Origin: Flavonifractor sp. AGMB03687
GTDB taxonomy: Bacteria > Bacillota > Clostridia > Oscillospirales > Oscillospiraceae
Length of the DNA: 64,000 nucleotides
Direction of reading: 5' to 3'
Assembly (NCBI RefSeq): GCF_017811815.1
Contig: NZ_JADKZI010000003.1
Span: forward strand, 467,549 to 531,548
How positions within the stretch are numbered: position 1 is the stretch's first letter; each line of letters opens with the position of its first letter. The notes below the pieces were generated by a model. The model was given only the letters and a program-made list of their open reading frames with translations. It had not been told where the DNA came from and made no database searches. Of this stretch, positions 29,574 through 38,646 are shown in pieces. The translations under genes were made by a program, and so were the position numbers.

Positions 29574-29809
29574 TCTTTCAATAGTTCATCATAGCTGGTT
29601 TGCAGTACATCCCGGATGGCTTTCAACTGCGTGGCTGAGATATGCTGAATTCCCCGCTCGATCTTAACCAGCGCTTCCCGGGTCATGTCCACGCCCTCCA
29701 GCTGCAGCTTGTTTGCCAGTTCCGTCTGTCCCAGCTTTTTCTCCAGACGCAGCCGCCGGATGTTTCTGCCGATCTGGATCTGGTCCTGTTTGATCTTTTG
29801 CTCCTCCAA
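29564..29809 (-). CDS. XRE-family HTH regulator
   Basis: The 81-residue protein is essentially one Cro/C1-type helix-turn-helix (IGRNIRRLRLEKKLGQTELANKLQ, then MTREALVKIERG), residues about 12-70, with a short tail. Start is TTG behind GGAGGTGAG, a strong site that outweighs the weak codon. It is divergent from a small unknown gene across 105 bases containing two matched inverted repeats (29822-29837, 29874-29889). The layout suggests autoregulation and control of the partner. It could be a phage-type repressor or an antitoxin, but the partner does not look like a known toxin. Confidence 0.88.
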   Translation of the reverse strand: MEEQKIKQDQIQIGRNIRRLRLEKKLGQTELANKLQLEGVDMTREALVKIERGIQHISATQLKAIRDVLQTSYDELLKETP

Positions 29810-29821
29810 GCCCTCACCTCC

Positions 29822-29889
29822 GGACTGATTTGAGTCCTTTTTCTTTATTCTATGAATTTGAGGTGATATAATAGGACCAGTTTCGGTCC
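29822..29889. promoter_or_regulatory. Two matched operators and promoter between divergent genes
   Basis: GGACT-N6-AGTCC (29822-29837) and GGACC-N6-GGTCC (29874-29889) share length, spacing and four of five half-site bases. Their centres are 52 bases apart, five helical turns. A TATAAT at 29867-29872 lies just before the second site, which would cover the transcription start of the plus-strand gene. The first site lies just upstream of the XRE start. Confidence 0.6.
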
Positions 29890-29914
29890 ACTTGCGTATA
29901 AGGAGGATAATTTT

Positions 29915-30163
29915 ATGGATTTGGCTATCCAGCTTTTGTCGAAGCTTTTGGAGCGGCAGCAGATTCGTGTCACTTTCCCGGATTTAACCCTGACCGCTCA
30001 AGAGATGGTGGAAGCATCCAGCTACCAGGCACTGTGTCAAATCAGAGAAATTCTGCGCGATGACAGTCTGAGCGACCCGGAATGCTTTGAAAAGATCGAA
30101 CGTATCGTCTGTCTGTTTGAGCAGATTGGCTCCAACTGCGGCAGCAGACACGATTTTGGATAG
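29915..30163 (+). CDS. Small protein of unknown function, divergent from XRE regulator
   Basis: The 82-residue product begins behind AAGGAGG at ideal spacing and is clearly a gene, but I do not recognise the family. It is acidic and predicted to be helical (MDLAIQLLSKLLERQQIRVT, later QALCQIREILRDD and CFEKIERIVCLFEQIG) and has no signal peptide or membrane segment. Promoter and operator positions suggest repression by the divergent XRE protein. It may be a partner or ligand-binding companion of the regulator; a toxin role is possible but no toxin motif is seen. Confidence 0.72.
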   Translation: MDLAIQLLSKLLERQQIRVTFPDLTLTAQEMVEASSYQALCQIREILRDDSLSDPECFEKIERIVCLFEQIGSNCGSRHDFG

Positions 30164-30191
30164 AATTCCATCAATATAAGTCCCATTTTTC

Positions 30192-30220
30192 TGGACATTC
30201 CACCGGGATTTCGCTATAAT
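30192..30220 (+). promoter_or_regulatory. Promoter of thiI
   Basis: TGGACA (30192-30197), 17 bases, TATAAT (30215-30220). Confidence 0.7.
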
Positions 30221-30261
30221 GGCTTTCGATTACCGAATGAACGACTGAAAGAGGAATTACC

Positions 30262-31428
30262 ATGAACGAGATCATTCTGCTGAAGCTGGGGGAGCTGGTC
30301 CTGAAGGGCCTGAACCGCCGCACCTTTGAGGATAAGCTGATCGCCAACGCCAAGCGCCGTCTGAAGCATCACGGTGATTTTAAGGTGTACTGCAAGCAGT
30401 CCACCATGTATGTGGAGCCTAAGAACGACGACTGCGACCTGGATGGAGCCTGGGAGGCCATGACCAAGCTATTCGGCGTGGTGGGCCTGAGCCGGGCCCG
30501 TGCCTGTGAGAAGGACGCCGACGCCATGCTCCAGACCGCCATTGAGTACCTGGGGGACAAGCTGGCCGCCGCCAAGACCTTCAAGGTGGAGTCCAAGCGG
30601 GCCGACAAGACATTCCCCATGACCTCCATCCAGCTGTCCCAGTATGTGGGCGGCGAGCTGGACGAGAAGTACCCCAACCTGAAGGTGGACGTGCACCATC
30701 CGGAGCTCACTGTCTATCTTGAAGTACGGGACTACGCCGCCTATGTTCACGCCGACCCCGAGCCGGGCGCCGGCGGACTGCCGGTGGGTGTGGGCGGCCG
30801 CGCGGTGAGCCTGCTGTCCGGCGGCATCGACTCCCCGGTGGCCTCCTGGATGATCGCCAAGCGGGGCATCGCCCTGGAAATGGTCCACTTCTTCTCCTAC
30901 CCCTACACCTCCGAGGAGGCCAAGCAGAAGGTGCTGGACCTGGCCAAGCTGCTCACCCCCTGGTGCGGACGGCTCACCGTCCATGTGGTGCCCTTCACCG
31001 CCATCCAGGAGGAGTTAAGGCGCAAGTGCCCCGAGGAGCTGTTCACCGTCCTTATGCGCCGGTTCATGATGCGCATCGCCGAGGCGGTGGCCGCCCGGTG
31101 CGGCGCCGGCGCCATTGTCACCGGCGAGTGCCTGGGCCAGGTGGCCAGCCAGACCATGGAGGCCATGCGGGCCACCACCGCCGTGTGCTCCCTGCCCATC
31201 CTGCGCCCCGTGGTGGGCATGGATAAGGAGGAGATCGTGCGCATTGCCCGCAAGATCAATACCTTTGAAACCTCCATCCTGCCCTACGAGGACTGCTGTA
31301 CTGTGTTCACCCCCCGCCATCCCCGTCTCCGCCCGGTGCTGGGCGAGCTGGAGCACGCCGAGGAGGCCCTGGACGTGGAGGGCCTGGTGAAGGCTGCCGT
31401 GGACGGCATCGAAAGAATCCAGGTATAA
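30262..31428 (+). CDS. thiI: tRNA 4-thiouridine synthase / thiamine sulfurtransferase
   Basis: The 388-residue protein has an N-terminal ferredoxin-like and THUMP RNA-binding region (about 1-165) and a PP-loop adenylation domain with SGGIDSPVASWM near 190. It makes 4-thiouridine at position 8 of tRNA. As in other Firmicutes it lacks the C-terminal rhodanese domain of the E. coli enzyme, so sulfur must come from a dedicated cysteine desulfurase (NifZ-type), which is not seen adjacent here. The start has GAGG 11 bases upstream. Confidence 0.94.
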   Translation: MNEIILLKLGELVLKGLNRRTFEDKLIANAKRRLKHHGDFKVYCKQSTMYVEPKNDDCDLDGAWEAMTKLFGVVGLSRARACEKDADAMLQTAIEYLGDKLAAAKTFKVESKRADKTFPMTSIQLSQYVGGELDEKYPNLKVDVHHPELTVYLEVRDYAAYVHADPEPGAGGLPVGVGGRAVSLLSGGIDSPVASWMIAKRGIALEMVHFFSYPYTSEEAKQKVLDLAKLLTPWCGRLTVHVVPFTAIQEELRRKCPEELFTVLMRRFMMRIAEAVAARCGAGAIVTGECLGQVASQTMEAMRATTAVCSLPILRPVVGMDKEEIVRIARKINTFETSILPYEDCCTVFTPRHPRLRPVLGELEHAEEALDVEGLVKAAVDGIERIQV

Positions 31429-31433
31429 ATGTT

Positions 31434-31463
31434 GTAGGGGCCGGGCAGCTGACCGGCCCCTAC
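31434..31463 (+). terminator. Hairpin after thiI (possible dispersed palindrome)
   Basis: Arms GTAGGGGCCGG / CCGGCCCCTAC with an eight-base loop and a TCTCTTTT tail. A similar GGGGCCG...CGGCCCC hairpin occurs at 38115-38136. Confidence 0.75.
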
Positions 31464-31497
31464 TCTCTTTTCAATCCAACAAAGGAAGTGCTTCCCC

Positions 31498-32754
31498 ATG
31501 TCTCATACCGCGGAACTCATCGCCGTGGGCACCGAGCTGCTGCTGGGCAATATCGCTAACACCGATGCCCAGATGCTGTCCCAGGGGCTGAGCGCCCTGG
31601 GCATCAACGTCTACTACCACACAGTGGTGGGGGACAATCCGGACCGGCTGCGCGCCGCTGTGGAGCTGGCCCGCACCCGGGCGGATATCATTATCACCAC
31701 CGGCGGCCTGGGCCCCACCTGCGACGATCTGACCAAAAATGTGCTGGCCGACTGCTTTGGCCGAAAGCTGGTGTTCCACCAGCCCTCCGCCCAGCGGATC
31801 GAGGCCTATTTCCAGCGCATCCACCCCAACCGCCCCATGACGGACAACAACTACCAGCAGGCCATGCTGCCCGAGGGCTGCACCGTGCTGGACAACGACT
31901 GGGGCACCGCCCCCGGCGTGGCCTTTGAACAGGACGGCGTCCGGGTCATTATGCTCCCCGGCCCGCCCCGGGAGTGCAAGGCTATGTTCACCCACCGGGT
32001 GATCCCCTACCTGAAGGAGCTGGCCGACGGTGTCATCGCCTCCCGCACCCTGAAGCTCTTCGGCATCGGCGAGTCCTCCATGGAGGCCCAGCTGCGGGAG
32101 AAGATGAACGCCATGACCAATCCCACCCTGGCTCCCTACGCCAAGGAGGGGGAGTGTGAGCTGCGGGTCACCGCCAAGGCCGCCGACGAGGCGGCCGCCC
32201 ACGCCCTGATGGACCCGGTGGTGGAAGACCTGAAAGCCCACTTCGGGCCCCTGGTCTACGGGGTGGATATCCCCTCCCTGGAGGCGGCGGTCTTTGCCCT
32301 ACTGAAGGAGAAGGGGCTCACTCTGGGCACCGCCGAGAGCTGCACCGGCGGACTGGTGGCCAAGCGGATGACCGACCTGGCCGGGGTGTCCTCCGTGTTC
32401 CGGGGCGGCGTGGTGAGCTACGCCACCGAGGTGAAGCACACGGTGCTGGGCGTGGACCAGGACCTGCTGGACCAGTACGGCGCGGTCAGCGAACCGGTGG
32501 CCCGGGCCATGGCCGAGGGGGCCCGCAAGGTGCTGGGCTGCGACCTGGCCATCTCCACCACCGGCGTGGCAGGGCCCGACCCCGATGAGCGGGGCAATCC
32601 GGTGGGGCTGGTATTTATCGGTCTGGCCACCCCCGACGGCACCTGGGTGCGTCAGGTGAACCTGTCCATGGGCCGGGAACGCATCCGCCACATCGCCGCC
32701 AGCCACGGCTTTGATCTGGCCCGGCGCTATCTCTCCGGTCTTGAGATCAAATAA
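31498..32754 (+). CDS. cinA: CinA-family nicotinamide-nucleotide amidohydrolase
   Basis: This 418-residue protein combines the N-terminal MoCF/COG1058 domain (AELIAVGTELLLGNIANTDA; TTGGLGPTCDDLTK; LPGPPRECKAMF) with the C-terminal CinA/PncC deamidase domain (TAESCTGGLVAKRMTDLAG, STTGVAGPD). It recycles nicotinamide mononucleotide and may hydrolyse ADP-ribose; in some Firmicutes it is competence-inducible. The ATG has AAAGGAAG upstream. It is flanked by terminators on both sides, so it is probably transcribed alone. Confidence 0.94.
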   Translation: MSHTAELIAVGTELLLGNIANTDAQMLSQGLSALGINVYYHTVVGDNPDRLRAAVELARTRADIIITTGGLGPTCDDLTKNVLADCFGRKLVFHQPSAQRIEAYFQRIHPNRPMTDNNYQQAMLPEGCTVLDNDWGTAPGVAFEQDGVRVIMLPGPPRECKAMFTHRVIPYLKELADGVIASRTLKLFGIGESSMEAQLREKMNAMTNPTLAPYAKEGECELRVTAKAADEAAAHALMDPVVEDLKAHFGPLVYGVDIPSLEAAVFALLKEKGLTLGTAESCTGGLVAKRMTDLAGVSSVFRGGVVSYATEVKHTVLGVDQDLLDQYGAVSEPVARAMAEGARKVLGCDLAISTTGVAGPDPDERGNPVGLVFIGLATPDGTWVRQVNLSMGRERIRHIAASHGFDLARRYLSGLEIK

Positions 32755-32756
32755 AT

Positions 32757-32803
32757 AAAACACGGTGTATTTTCCAAATTGGAAAATACACCGTGTTTTT
32801 CTT
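32757..32803. terminator. Bidirectional terminator between cinA and ftsH
   Basis: Perfect 20-base arms (AAAACACGGTGTATTTTCCA and complement) around a three-base loop, followed by T-rich sequence on both strands. Confidence 0.92.
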
Positions 32804-32814
32804 TTGGAATCGGA

Positions 32815-34746
32815 TCAGTCCTGTTTCTTCTTCTCCAGAGATACGGTCTCCTGCTCCTCCTCCACCTGCTGATAGGCGGCGGGGGGCTGGACGGCGGCGG
32901 GGTCGGTAAAGACCAGCGCAAAGGTGTCGGCGTCCATATTCTCATAGTGGAGCAGGTAGTCGGCCACAAAGTCCAGCTCCTTCCGGCGGGCGGAGAGGAT
33001 CTCCACACAGCGGTTGTAGGCGCCGTCGATGAGGCCCTTGACCTCCTCATCAATGAGGGCGGCCACCTCTTCGGAGTAGTTCTTGGTCTGGGCCATGGAG
33101 CGGCCGATGAATACCTCGCCGTGGCCGGAGTCGAAGACCACGTTGCCCACCTTGTCGCTCATGCCGTAGCGGGTAACCATGTTGCGGGCGATGGCGCTGG
33201 CCTTCTGCAGGTCGTTGCCCGCGCCGGTGGAGATGTCGCCCAGGGCCAGCTGCTCGGCGGCACGGCCGCCCAGGCAGACGGCGATGCGCTCGGTGAGCTG
33301 CCGCTTGGACTGGAAGGTCACATCCTCCTGAGGCAGGGAGATGGTCATGCCGCCCGCCATGCCGCGGGGAATGATGGTGATCTGATGGACCGGGTCCTGG
33401 GTCTCCAGGTCGTGGATGACGATGGCGTGGCCCGCCTCATGGTAGGCGGTGAGCTTGCGCTCCCGCTCGATGACCACCCGGCTCTTCTTCTCCGGGCCGG
33501 CGATGACCTTGATCACCGCCTCGTTCAGGTCTTCCATGCGGATAAAGTGCTGCTTCTTCCGGGCGGCCAGCAGGGCGGCCTCGTTCATCAGGTTCTCCAG
33601 GTCGGCGCCAGTGAAGCCGCCGGTGCCCTTGGCCAGCTCCGCCAGGGAGACGTTGTCGCCCAGGGGCTTGTTGCGGGCGTGGACCTTCAGGATGGCCTCA
33701 CGGCCCTTGATGTCGGGGTAGCCCACGTACACCTGCCGGTCGAACCGGCCGGGGCGCAGCAGGGCGGGGTCCAGGATATCCTGCCGGTTGGTGGCCGCCA
33801 TGACCACCACGCCCTCGTTGTTGCCGAAGCCGTCCATCTCCACCAGCAGCTGGTTGAGAGTCTGCTCCCGCTCGTCGTGACCGCCGCCCAGGCCCGCGCC
33901 TCTCTGGCGGCCCACGGCGTCGATCTCGTCGATGAAGACGATGGCGGGAGCGTTCTTCTTGGCCTGGTCAAACAGGTCGCGGACACGGCTGGCGCCTACG
34001 CCCACGTACAGCTCCACAAAGTCGGAGCCCGAGATGGACAGGAAGTGGACGCCGGCCTCTCCGGCCACCGCCTTGGCCAGCAGGGTCTTACCGGTACCGG
34101 GAGGGCCCACCAGCAACACGCCCTTGGGGATGCGGGCGCCCAGATCCAGGAACCGGCGGGGGTCCTTGAGGAACTCCACGATCTCCCGCAGCTCCCCCTT
34201 CTCCTCCTCAGCGCCGGCCACATCGTCAAAGGTGACCTTCTTCTGCTCGTCGGCGCCGGTGCGGGTACGGGCCCGGCCGAAGCGGGCGGTGCGGTCGGCG
34301 GCTCCGCCGCCCCCACCCCCGCCGGTCTGGCGGAGGAACATGAAGTACCACAGCAGGCCGAAGACCACCAGCACGGCGATCCAGGGCACAAAGCTCATCC
34401 AGAACGGGGGCTCGAATCCGGCGGGGTAGTCATAGTCGGTGATGATCCCCTGCCGCATCTGCTCCACGATCAGGTCGTTGAAGTCATCGTAAAACCACTG
34501 GGGGTTGCCCACCTGATAGGTGACGGTGTTTTTGCCGCCCACCGCCTCCTTGAGCTTCAGGGTGACCGTCTTGTGGTCCACCTCCACCTGGGTCACCTGC
34601 TGTTCCTCCAGCAGGCGGCGCACCTGGCCGTAGGTGACCTGGTCCCCGGCGTTCATGCCCCCCCGGAGCACAAAGATGGAGACAATGAGTAAGATGGCAA
34701 TGAGTACATAAAAGCCTACGTCACGCAGGCTTCCGTTGCGTTTCAA
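32815..34746 (-). CDS. ftsH: ATP-dependent membrane zinc metalloprotease
   Basis: The 643-residue protein has two membrane helices (about 11-29 and 116-138) enclosing a small extracytoplasmic domain, a Gly-rich linker (GGGGGGG, 142-148), an AAA+ domain (Walker A GPPGTGKT 214-221, FIDEID 271-276) and a peptidase domain with HEAGH (436-440). It extracts and degrades membrane and short-lived cytosolic proteins. It ends the gdpP-rplI-dnaB-tilS-hpt-ftsH operon; the tilS-hpt-ftsH order is widely conserved in Firmicutes. The start lies 35 bases after hpt. Confidence 0.97.
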   Translation of the reverse strand: MKRNGSLRDVGFYVLIAILLIVSIFVLRGGMNAGDQVTYGQVRRLLEEQQVTQVEVDHKTVTLKLKEAVGGKNTVTYQVGNPQWFYDDFNDLIVEQMRQGIITDYDYPAGFEPPFWMSFVPWIAVLVVFGLLWYFMFLRQTGGGGGGGAADRTARFGRARTRTGADEQKKVTFDDVAGAEEEKGELREIVEFLKDPRRFLDLGARIPKGVLLVGPPGTGKTLLAKAVAGEAGVHFLSISGSDFVELYVGVGASRVRDLFDQAKKNAPAIVFIDEIDAVGRQRGAGLGGGHDEREQTLNQLLVEMDGFGNNEGVVVMAATNRQDILDPALLRPGRFDRQVYVGYPDIKGREAILKVHARNKPLGDNVSLAELAKGTGGFTGADLENLMNEAALLAARKKQHFIRMEDLNEAVIKVIAGPEKKSRVVIERERKLTAYHEAGHAIVIHDLETQDPVHQITIIPRGMAGGMTISLPQEDVTFQSKRQLTERIAVCLGGRAAEQLALGDISTGAGNDLQKASAIARNMVTRYGMSDKVGNVVFDSGHGEVFIGRSMAQTKNYSEEVAALIDEEVKGLIDGAYNRCVEILSARRKELDFVADYLLHYENMDADTFALVFTDPAAVQPPAAYQQVEEEQETVSLEKKKQD

Positions 34747-34781
34747 TGGACAGACACGTCCTTTCCGGGCAGATTTGCGCC

Positions 34782-35336
34782 TTATTCCCCGCCGTAGACG
34801 GAGGGCTTCAGCACACCGATGTAGGGCAGGTTACGGTACTTCTCCGCATAATCCAGGCCGTAGCCCACCACGAAGTAGTCGGGGATGGAGAAGCCGGAGT
34901 AGCTGACCTCTACTTCCTTCACCCGGCGGGAGGGCTTATCCAGCAGGGTGCACAGCCGCACGGAGGCGGGCTTGCGGGCCTGGAGCAGCTGGAGCAGGTA
35001 GCTCAGGGTGTTGCCGCTGTCCAGAATGTCCTCCACCACGATCAGGTCCTTGCCCTCGATCTGCTCGGACAGGTCCTTGACGATCTTCACCTGACCGGAG
35101 CTGGAGGTGCCGGAGCCATAGGAGGACACCGCCATGAAGTCCACGGTGCAGGGCACGTGGATCTGCCGTACCAGGTCGGCCATGAAGACGAAGGAGCCGC
35201 GCAGCACGCTGATGATAACCGGTTCCTTGCCCTCATAGTCCTTGTCGATCTGGGCGGCGATCTCCGCCACCCGGTTCTTCAGCTCCTCTTCGGTAAAGAG
35301 GACTCGTTCTACATCTTTGTCCAGGATGTGTTCCAT
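34782..35336 (-). CDS. hpt: Hypoxanthine phosphoribosyltransferase
   Basis: At 184 residues this purine-salvage enzyme converts hypoxanthine (and guanine) with PRPP to IMP (GMP). The PRPP loop VVEDILDSGNTL, the flexible-loop SSYGSGTSSSG and the C-terminal DYFVVGYGLDYAEKYRNLPYIG are diagnostic. The start at 35336 (MEHILDKD) follows GGTAAG and lies 8 bases after the tilS stop; a longer frame into tilS is rejected. Confidence 0.95.
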   Translation of the reverse strand: MEHILDKDVERVLFTEEELKNRVAEIAAQIDKDYEGKEPVIISVLRGSFVFMADLVRQIHVPCTVDFMAVSSYGSGTSSSGQVKIVKDLSEQIEGKDLIVVEDILDSGNTLSYLLQLLQARKPASVRLCTLLDKPSRRVKEVEVSYSGFSIPDYFVVGYGLDYAEKYRNLPYIGVLKPSVYGGE

Positions 35337-35343
35337 ACTTCTC

Positions 35344-36705
35344 TTACCTTTCCTTCCAAAATACCACTTCCCAGGCCGGTTGGCCGGGCTTTGCCATACG
35401 TTCTCTATGAGGGCCAAGACCGGCTGCCGCCAGTACGCCCCGTTCATCCGCCAGCACCGGGATGCGGTCCCGGTCCCGACGAGGAATTTTCTCGTCGATC
35501 ATCCACTTTTTCAGGGTCTTGGTGTCCCTGCCCGGCAGGGCCAGCTCATCCCCCGTCTTCCGGGGCCGCAACACCGGCGTACCCTGCACCTCCCGGCTCA
35601 GGTACCAGGCCCCTGCCCGTTCCTCTCCCGCCATGGGACAGAGTACCGGGCGGCAGGAGCACCGCCAGTCGGTGCCCTCCGGGGCAGTCTCTCCGTCGGT
35701 GTTGAGGGGACAGGGGGTCATGACCGGGTTGTCGGCCTGGGTGGTGATGAGCAGCTCCTTGTACACCCGCTGGGCCAGCCGCCCGTTGGGCAGGAAGGCC
35801 ACCGCCGATGGGTCGTCTCCCACGGCCAGGTCCACCACCGCCTTCAGGTGGGCGGCGGAGCAGTCGGTGTTGCCGTCCCCCGTCATCTCCAGCAGGCGGC
35901 GCACCGCCCGGGGGGCGATGGCGGCGGGCAGGTCGGCGATGTAGTGGGCCTCGATGACCAGGTCGTCCTCCGCCCAGCGGGCGTGGGCACAGGCCATGGC
36001 GGCCTGGGCATTGAGGTAGTCATTGTCCGCTCTCAGATACCCCATGGTCTCGGCGCACCGCTCGGTGAGCCGGGGATTGAGCTCCCGCAGCACCGGGATC
36101 ACCTGATGGCGCAGCTTGTTGCGGGCGTAGCTGTCGTCGGCATTGGTGCTGTCCTCCACATGGGGGATGCCGTGGGCCTCCAGATAGGCCTCGATATCCG
36201 CCCGGGGCGTGGTAAGCAGGGGGCGCACCAGCTCCCCCCGCCGGGGCGGGATACCCGCCAGGCCGTGGAGTCCGGCCCCCCGGGTCAGGTGGAACAGCAG
36301 GGTCTCCAGGTTGTCGTCGGCGTTGTGGGCGGTGGCGATGCGGTTGCACCCCAGCTGTTCCGCCGTCCGGTGGAGGAATTCGTACCGCAGCAGGCGGCCG
36401 GTCTCCTCCACACCCAGCCCCCGGTTACGGGCCTCGCCGTACACGTCGCCATGCTCCACCACACAGGGGATGTTCCGTTCCTTGCAAAAGCCCTCCACAA
36501 AGGCGGCGTCGGCATCCGCGTCCGCGCCCCGCATCCCGTGGTGGTAGTGGGCGGCGCACACCTGGAAGTCCCCGTCGGCCGACAGGCTGTGGAGCAGGTG
36601 GAGCAGGCAGATGGAATCGGCCCCGCCGGAGACGGCGCACAGCACCTTGCCTCCCCTGGGGAGCATATCGTATTCGGTTGAAAGAGCTTTGGCTGCTTCC
36701 AGCAT
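35344..36705 (-). CDS. tilS: tRNA(Ile)-lysidine synthase
   Basis: The 453-residue PP-loop enzyme attaches lysine to C34 of the tRNA(Ile) anticodon CAU, so it reads AUA and is charged with isoleucine. SGGADS (26-31) is the ATP motif, followed by HYHHGMRGADADADAAFVE and HNADDNLETLLF, the TilS central domain and the C-terminal TilS_C domain (GDELALPGRDTKTLKKW). AGGAGA precedes the ATG. It is placed between dnaB and hpt in the operon. Confidence 0.95.
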   Translation of the reverse strand: MLEAAKALSTEYDMLPRGGKVLCAVSGGADSICLLHLLHSLSADGDFQVCAAHYHHGMRGADADADAAFVEGFCKERNIPCVVEHGDVYGEARNRGLGVEETGRLLRYEFLHRTAEQLGCNRIATAHNADDNLETLLFHLTRGAGLHGLAGIPPRRGELVRPLLTTPRADIEAYLEAHGIPHVEDSTNADDSYARNKLRHQVIPVLRELNPRLTERCAETMGYLRADNDYLNAQAAMACAHARWAEDDLVIEAHYIADLPAAIAPRAVRRLLEMTGDGNTDCSAAHLKAVVDLAVGDDPSAVAFLPNGRLAQRVYKELLITTQADNPVMTPCPLNTDGETAPEGTDWRCSCRPVLCPMAGEERAGAWYLSREVQGTPVLRPRKTGDELALPGRDTKTLKKWMIDEKIPRRDRDRIPVLADERGVLAAAGLGPHRERMAKPGQPAWEVVFWKER

Positions 36706-36740
36706 AAAGGTATTCTCCTATGGTAGTCCTGTAGGAACGA

Positions 36741-38093
36741 TTAGTACTCCGAATGCCGTCGGTCGATGGAGGAGAAGGTGGTGTACTCGGGCAGCCACTG
36801 CAGCTCCACCGTGCCGGTCTCGCCGTGGCGGTTCTTGGCGATGATGCACTCGGCCAGGTTATGGTTCTCACTGGTCTCATTGTAGTAGTCGTCCCGGTAG
36901 AGGAACAGGACGATATCGGCGTCCTGCTCGATGGCGCCCGACTCACGCAGGTCGGAGAGCATGGGCCGCTTGTTCTGGCGGCTTTCGGGACCACGGGACA
37001 GCTGGGACAGACAGACCACCGGCACGTTGAGCTCCTTGGCCATGATCTTCAGGGCACGGGAGATGTCCGAGACGATCTGCTGCCGGTTGTCGCTGCTGCG
37101 GGTGGGGCCGCCGGCGGAGGTCATGAGCTGGAGGTAGTCTATGACCACCAATCCCAGATTATCCACCCGGCGGCACTTGGCGTTCATGTCGGCCACGCTG
37201 AGGGAGGGGTTATCGTCAATGAGGATCTGAGTCTGGTTGAGGGCGGCCGAGGCGGCGGCAATCTTGGACCAGTCCTCCTCCCCCAGCTTGCCGGTGACCA
37301 GCTTCTTGTTGTCCACAAAGGCCTCGCCGGAGATGAGGCGCATGGCCAGCTGCTCCCGGCTCATTTCCAGGGAGAAGAAGACCACCGTCTTGCCGGAGAA
37401 CTTGCCCGCGTGGAGCAGCATGTTCAGGGCGAAGGAGGTCTTGCCCATGCCGGGTCGGGCGGCCAGCAGGATCAGGTCGGACTTGTTCAGGCCGGAGATG
37501 GCGGCGTCCACGTCGGGCAGGCCGGTACTAAGGCCGGGCACGGCGGAATCGCTGAGAGCCAGCTCGTTGAGCCGTTCATACACGTTGAGGATGACGCTGG
37601 AGATGTGGGCCAGCCCCTGGGAGGAGCGGCCCTGGCGGATGGCATACACCCGCTGCTCGGCGGCCTCCAGCACCTCCTGACCGGTGCCGGTGCCCTCCTG
37701 CACCAGGGCGGTCAGCTCCCCCGCCGTCTCGGCGATGCGGCGGAGCAGGGCCTTGTCCTTGACGATGGCCACATACTCCTTCACATTGGCCGCCGTGGGG
37801 GTGACCTCCATGAGCTGGAGGATATAGTTGCGGGAGGTGTTCTCGTCGTACACCCCGTTCTGGCGCATGTGGTCCAGCACGGTCACCGGGTCAATGGTGA
37901 GGGAGAAGTTGAACATGGAGTAGATGGTCTCGTAGATCTCCCGGTTGGTGCGCAGGTAGAAGTCCTCGGGCTTTAAGTCCTCAATGACCTCCGGCACGCA
38001 GCGGGCGTCAATGAGCATGGCGCCCAGCACGCTCTGCTCGGCCTCCACGCTGTGGGGCATCTGCCGCAGCAGCAGTTCCTCTTCGGTTGCCAT
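36741..38093 (-). CDS. dnaB: Replicative DNA helicase
   Basis: The 450-residue protein has the N-terminal DnaB domain (PHSVEAEQSVLGAMLIDARC), a linker and the RecA-like domain with Walker A ARPGMGKTSFALN, a Walker B around VVIDYLQLM and the KNRHGETG element. It unwinds DNA at the fork as a hexamer. GGGAGGTG lies 7 bases before the ATG. It follows rplI, the common rplI-dnaB order, with a GGGCCGATG/CATCGGCCC hairpin (38115-38136) in between. Confidence 0.96.
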   Translation of the reverse strand: MATEEELLLRQMPHSVEAEQSVLGAMLIDARCVPEVIEDLKPEDFYLRTNREIYETIYSMFNFSLTIDPVTVLDHMRQNGVYDENTSRNYILQLMEVTPTAANVKEYVAIVKDKALLRRIAETAGELTALVQEGTGTGQEVLEAAEQRVYAIRQGRSSQGLAHISSVILNVYERLNELALSDSAVPGLSTGLPDVDAAISGLNKSDLILLAARPGMGKTSFALNMLLHAGKFSGKTVVFFSLEMSREQLAMRLISGEAFVDNKKLVTGKLGEEDWSKIAAASAALNQTQILIDDNPSLSVADMNAKCRRVDNLGLVVIDYLQLMTSAGGPTRSSDNRQQIVSDISRALKIMAKELNVPVVCLSQLSRGPESRQNKRPMLSDLRESGAIEQDADIVLFLYRDDYYNETSENHNLAECIIAKNRHGETGTVELQWLPEYTTFSSIDRRHSEY

Positions 38094-38114
38094 GTTCCTT
38101 CACCTCCCCTGAAC

Positions 38115-38136
38115 GGGCCGATGTGGGCATCGGCCC
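38115..38136. repeat. Intercistronic hairpin between rplI and dnaB
   Basis: Nine-base arms GGGCCGATG / CATCGGCCC with a four-base loop, followed by CTAC. It resembles the hairpin at 31434-31463. Having no T run, it is more likely a dispersed palindrome or an RNA-stability element than a terminator. Confidence 0.5.
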
Positions 38137-38146
38137 CTACGCATAT

Positions 38147-38593
38147 TTACTGCTCGGCCACGACCACCTTCAGGGTGCCGGTGACCTCGTAGCCCAGCTT
38201 CACCTTCAGCTCGTAGGTGCCGAAGGCCTTGATGGGCTCGTCCTGAACGATCTTGGTCTTCTGGACGGAGATGCCGTGCTGAGCGCTGAGGGCGTCGGCG
38301 ATCTCCTTGGTGGTGACGGCGCCGAAGAGCCGGCCGCCGTTGCCCGCCTTGGCGGTGACCTTGACGGAGAGCTCCTTCAGCTTGGCGGCGGTGGCCTCGG
38401 CCTCGGCCTTCTCAGCGGCCTCCTGGGCCTTCTTGGCCTTCTCCTGCATCTTCATGGTGTTGATATTCTCCGCGGTGGCCAGCACAGCCAGCTTGCGGGG
38501 GAGGAGGAAGTTGCGGGCGTAGCCGTCGCTGGCCTCGATCATCTGGCCCTTCTTGCCCTGGCCCTTCACGTCCTGCTGCAAAATCACTTTCAT
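38147..38593 (-). CDS. rplI: Ribosomal protein L9
   Basis: The 148-residue protein has the N-terminal RNA-binding lobe MKVILQQDVKGQGKKGQMIE with the signature around DGYARNFLLPRKLAV, a long charged helix (about 50-75, AEAEATAAK) and the C-terminal lobe (GGRLFGAVTTKEIADAL). Two ATGs lie six bases apart; the second (38593) is chosen because MKVIL is the family N-terminus and its distance from AAAGGA is better. It is in an operon with gdpP upstream and dnaB downstream. Confidence 0.96.
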   Translation of the reverse strand: MKVILQQDVKGQGKKGQMIEASDGYARNFLLPRKLAVLATAENINTMKMQEKAKKAQEAAEKAEAEATAAKLKELSVKVTAKAGNGGRLFGAVTTKEIADALSAQHGISVQKTKIVQDEPIKAFGTYELKVKLGYEVTGTLKVVVAEQ

Positions 38594-38646
38594 GGTCATT
38601 CGTCCTTTCTTAGCGCTTCGGGCGGATACAAGACCCGCCCAGAGGG

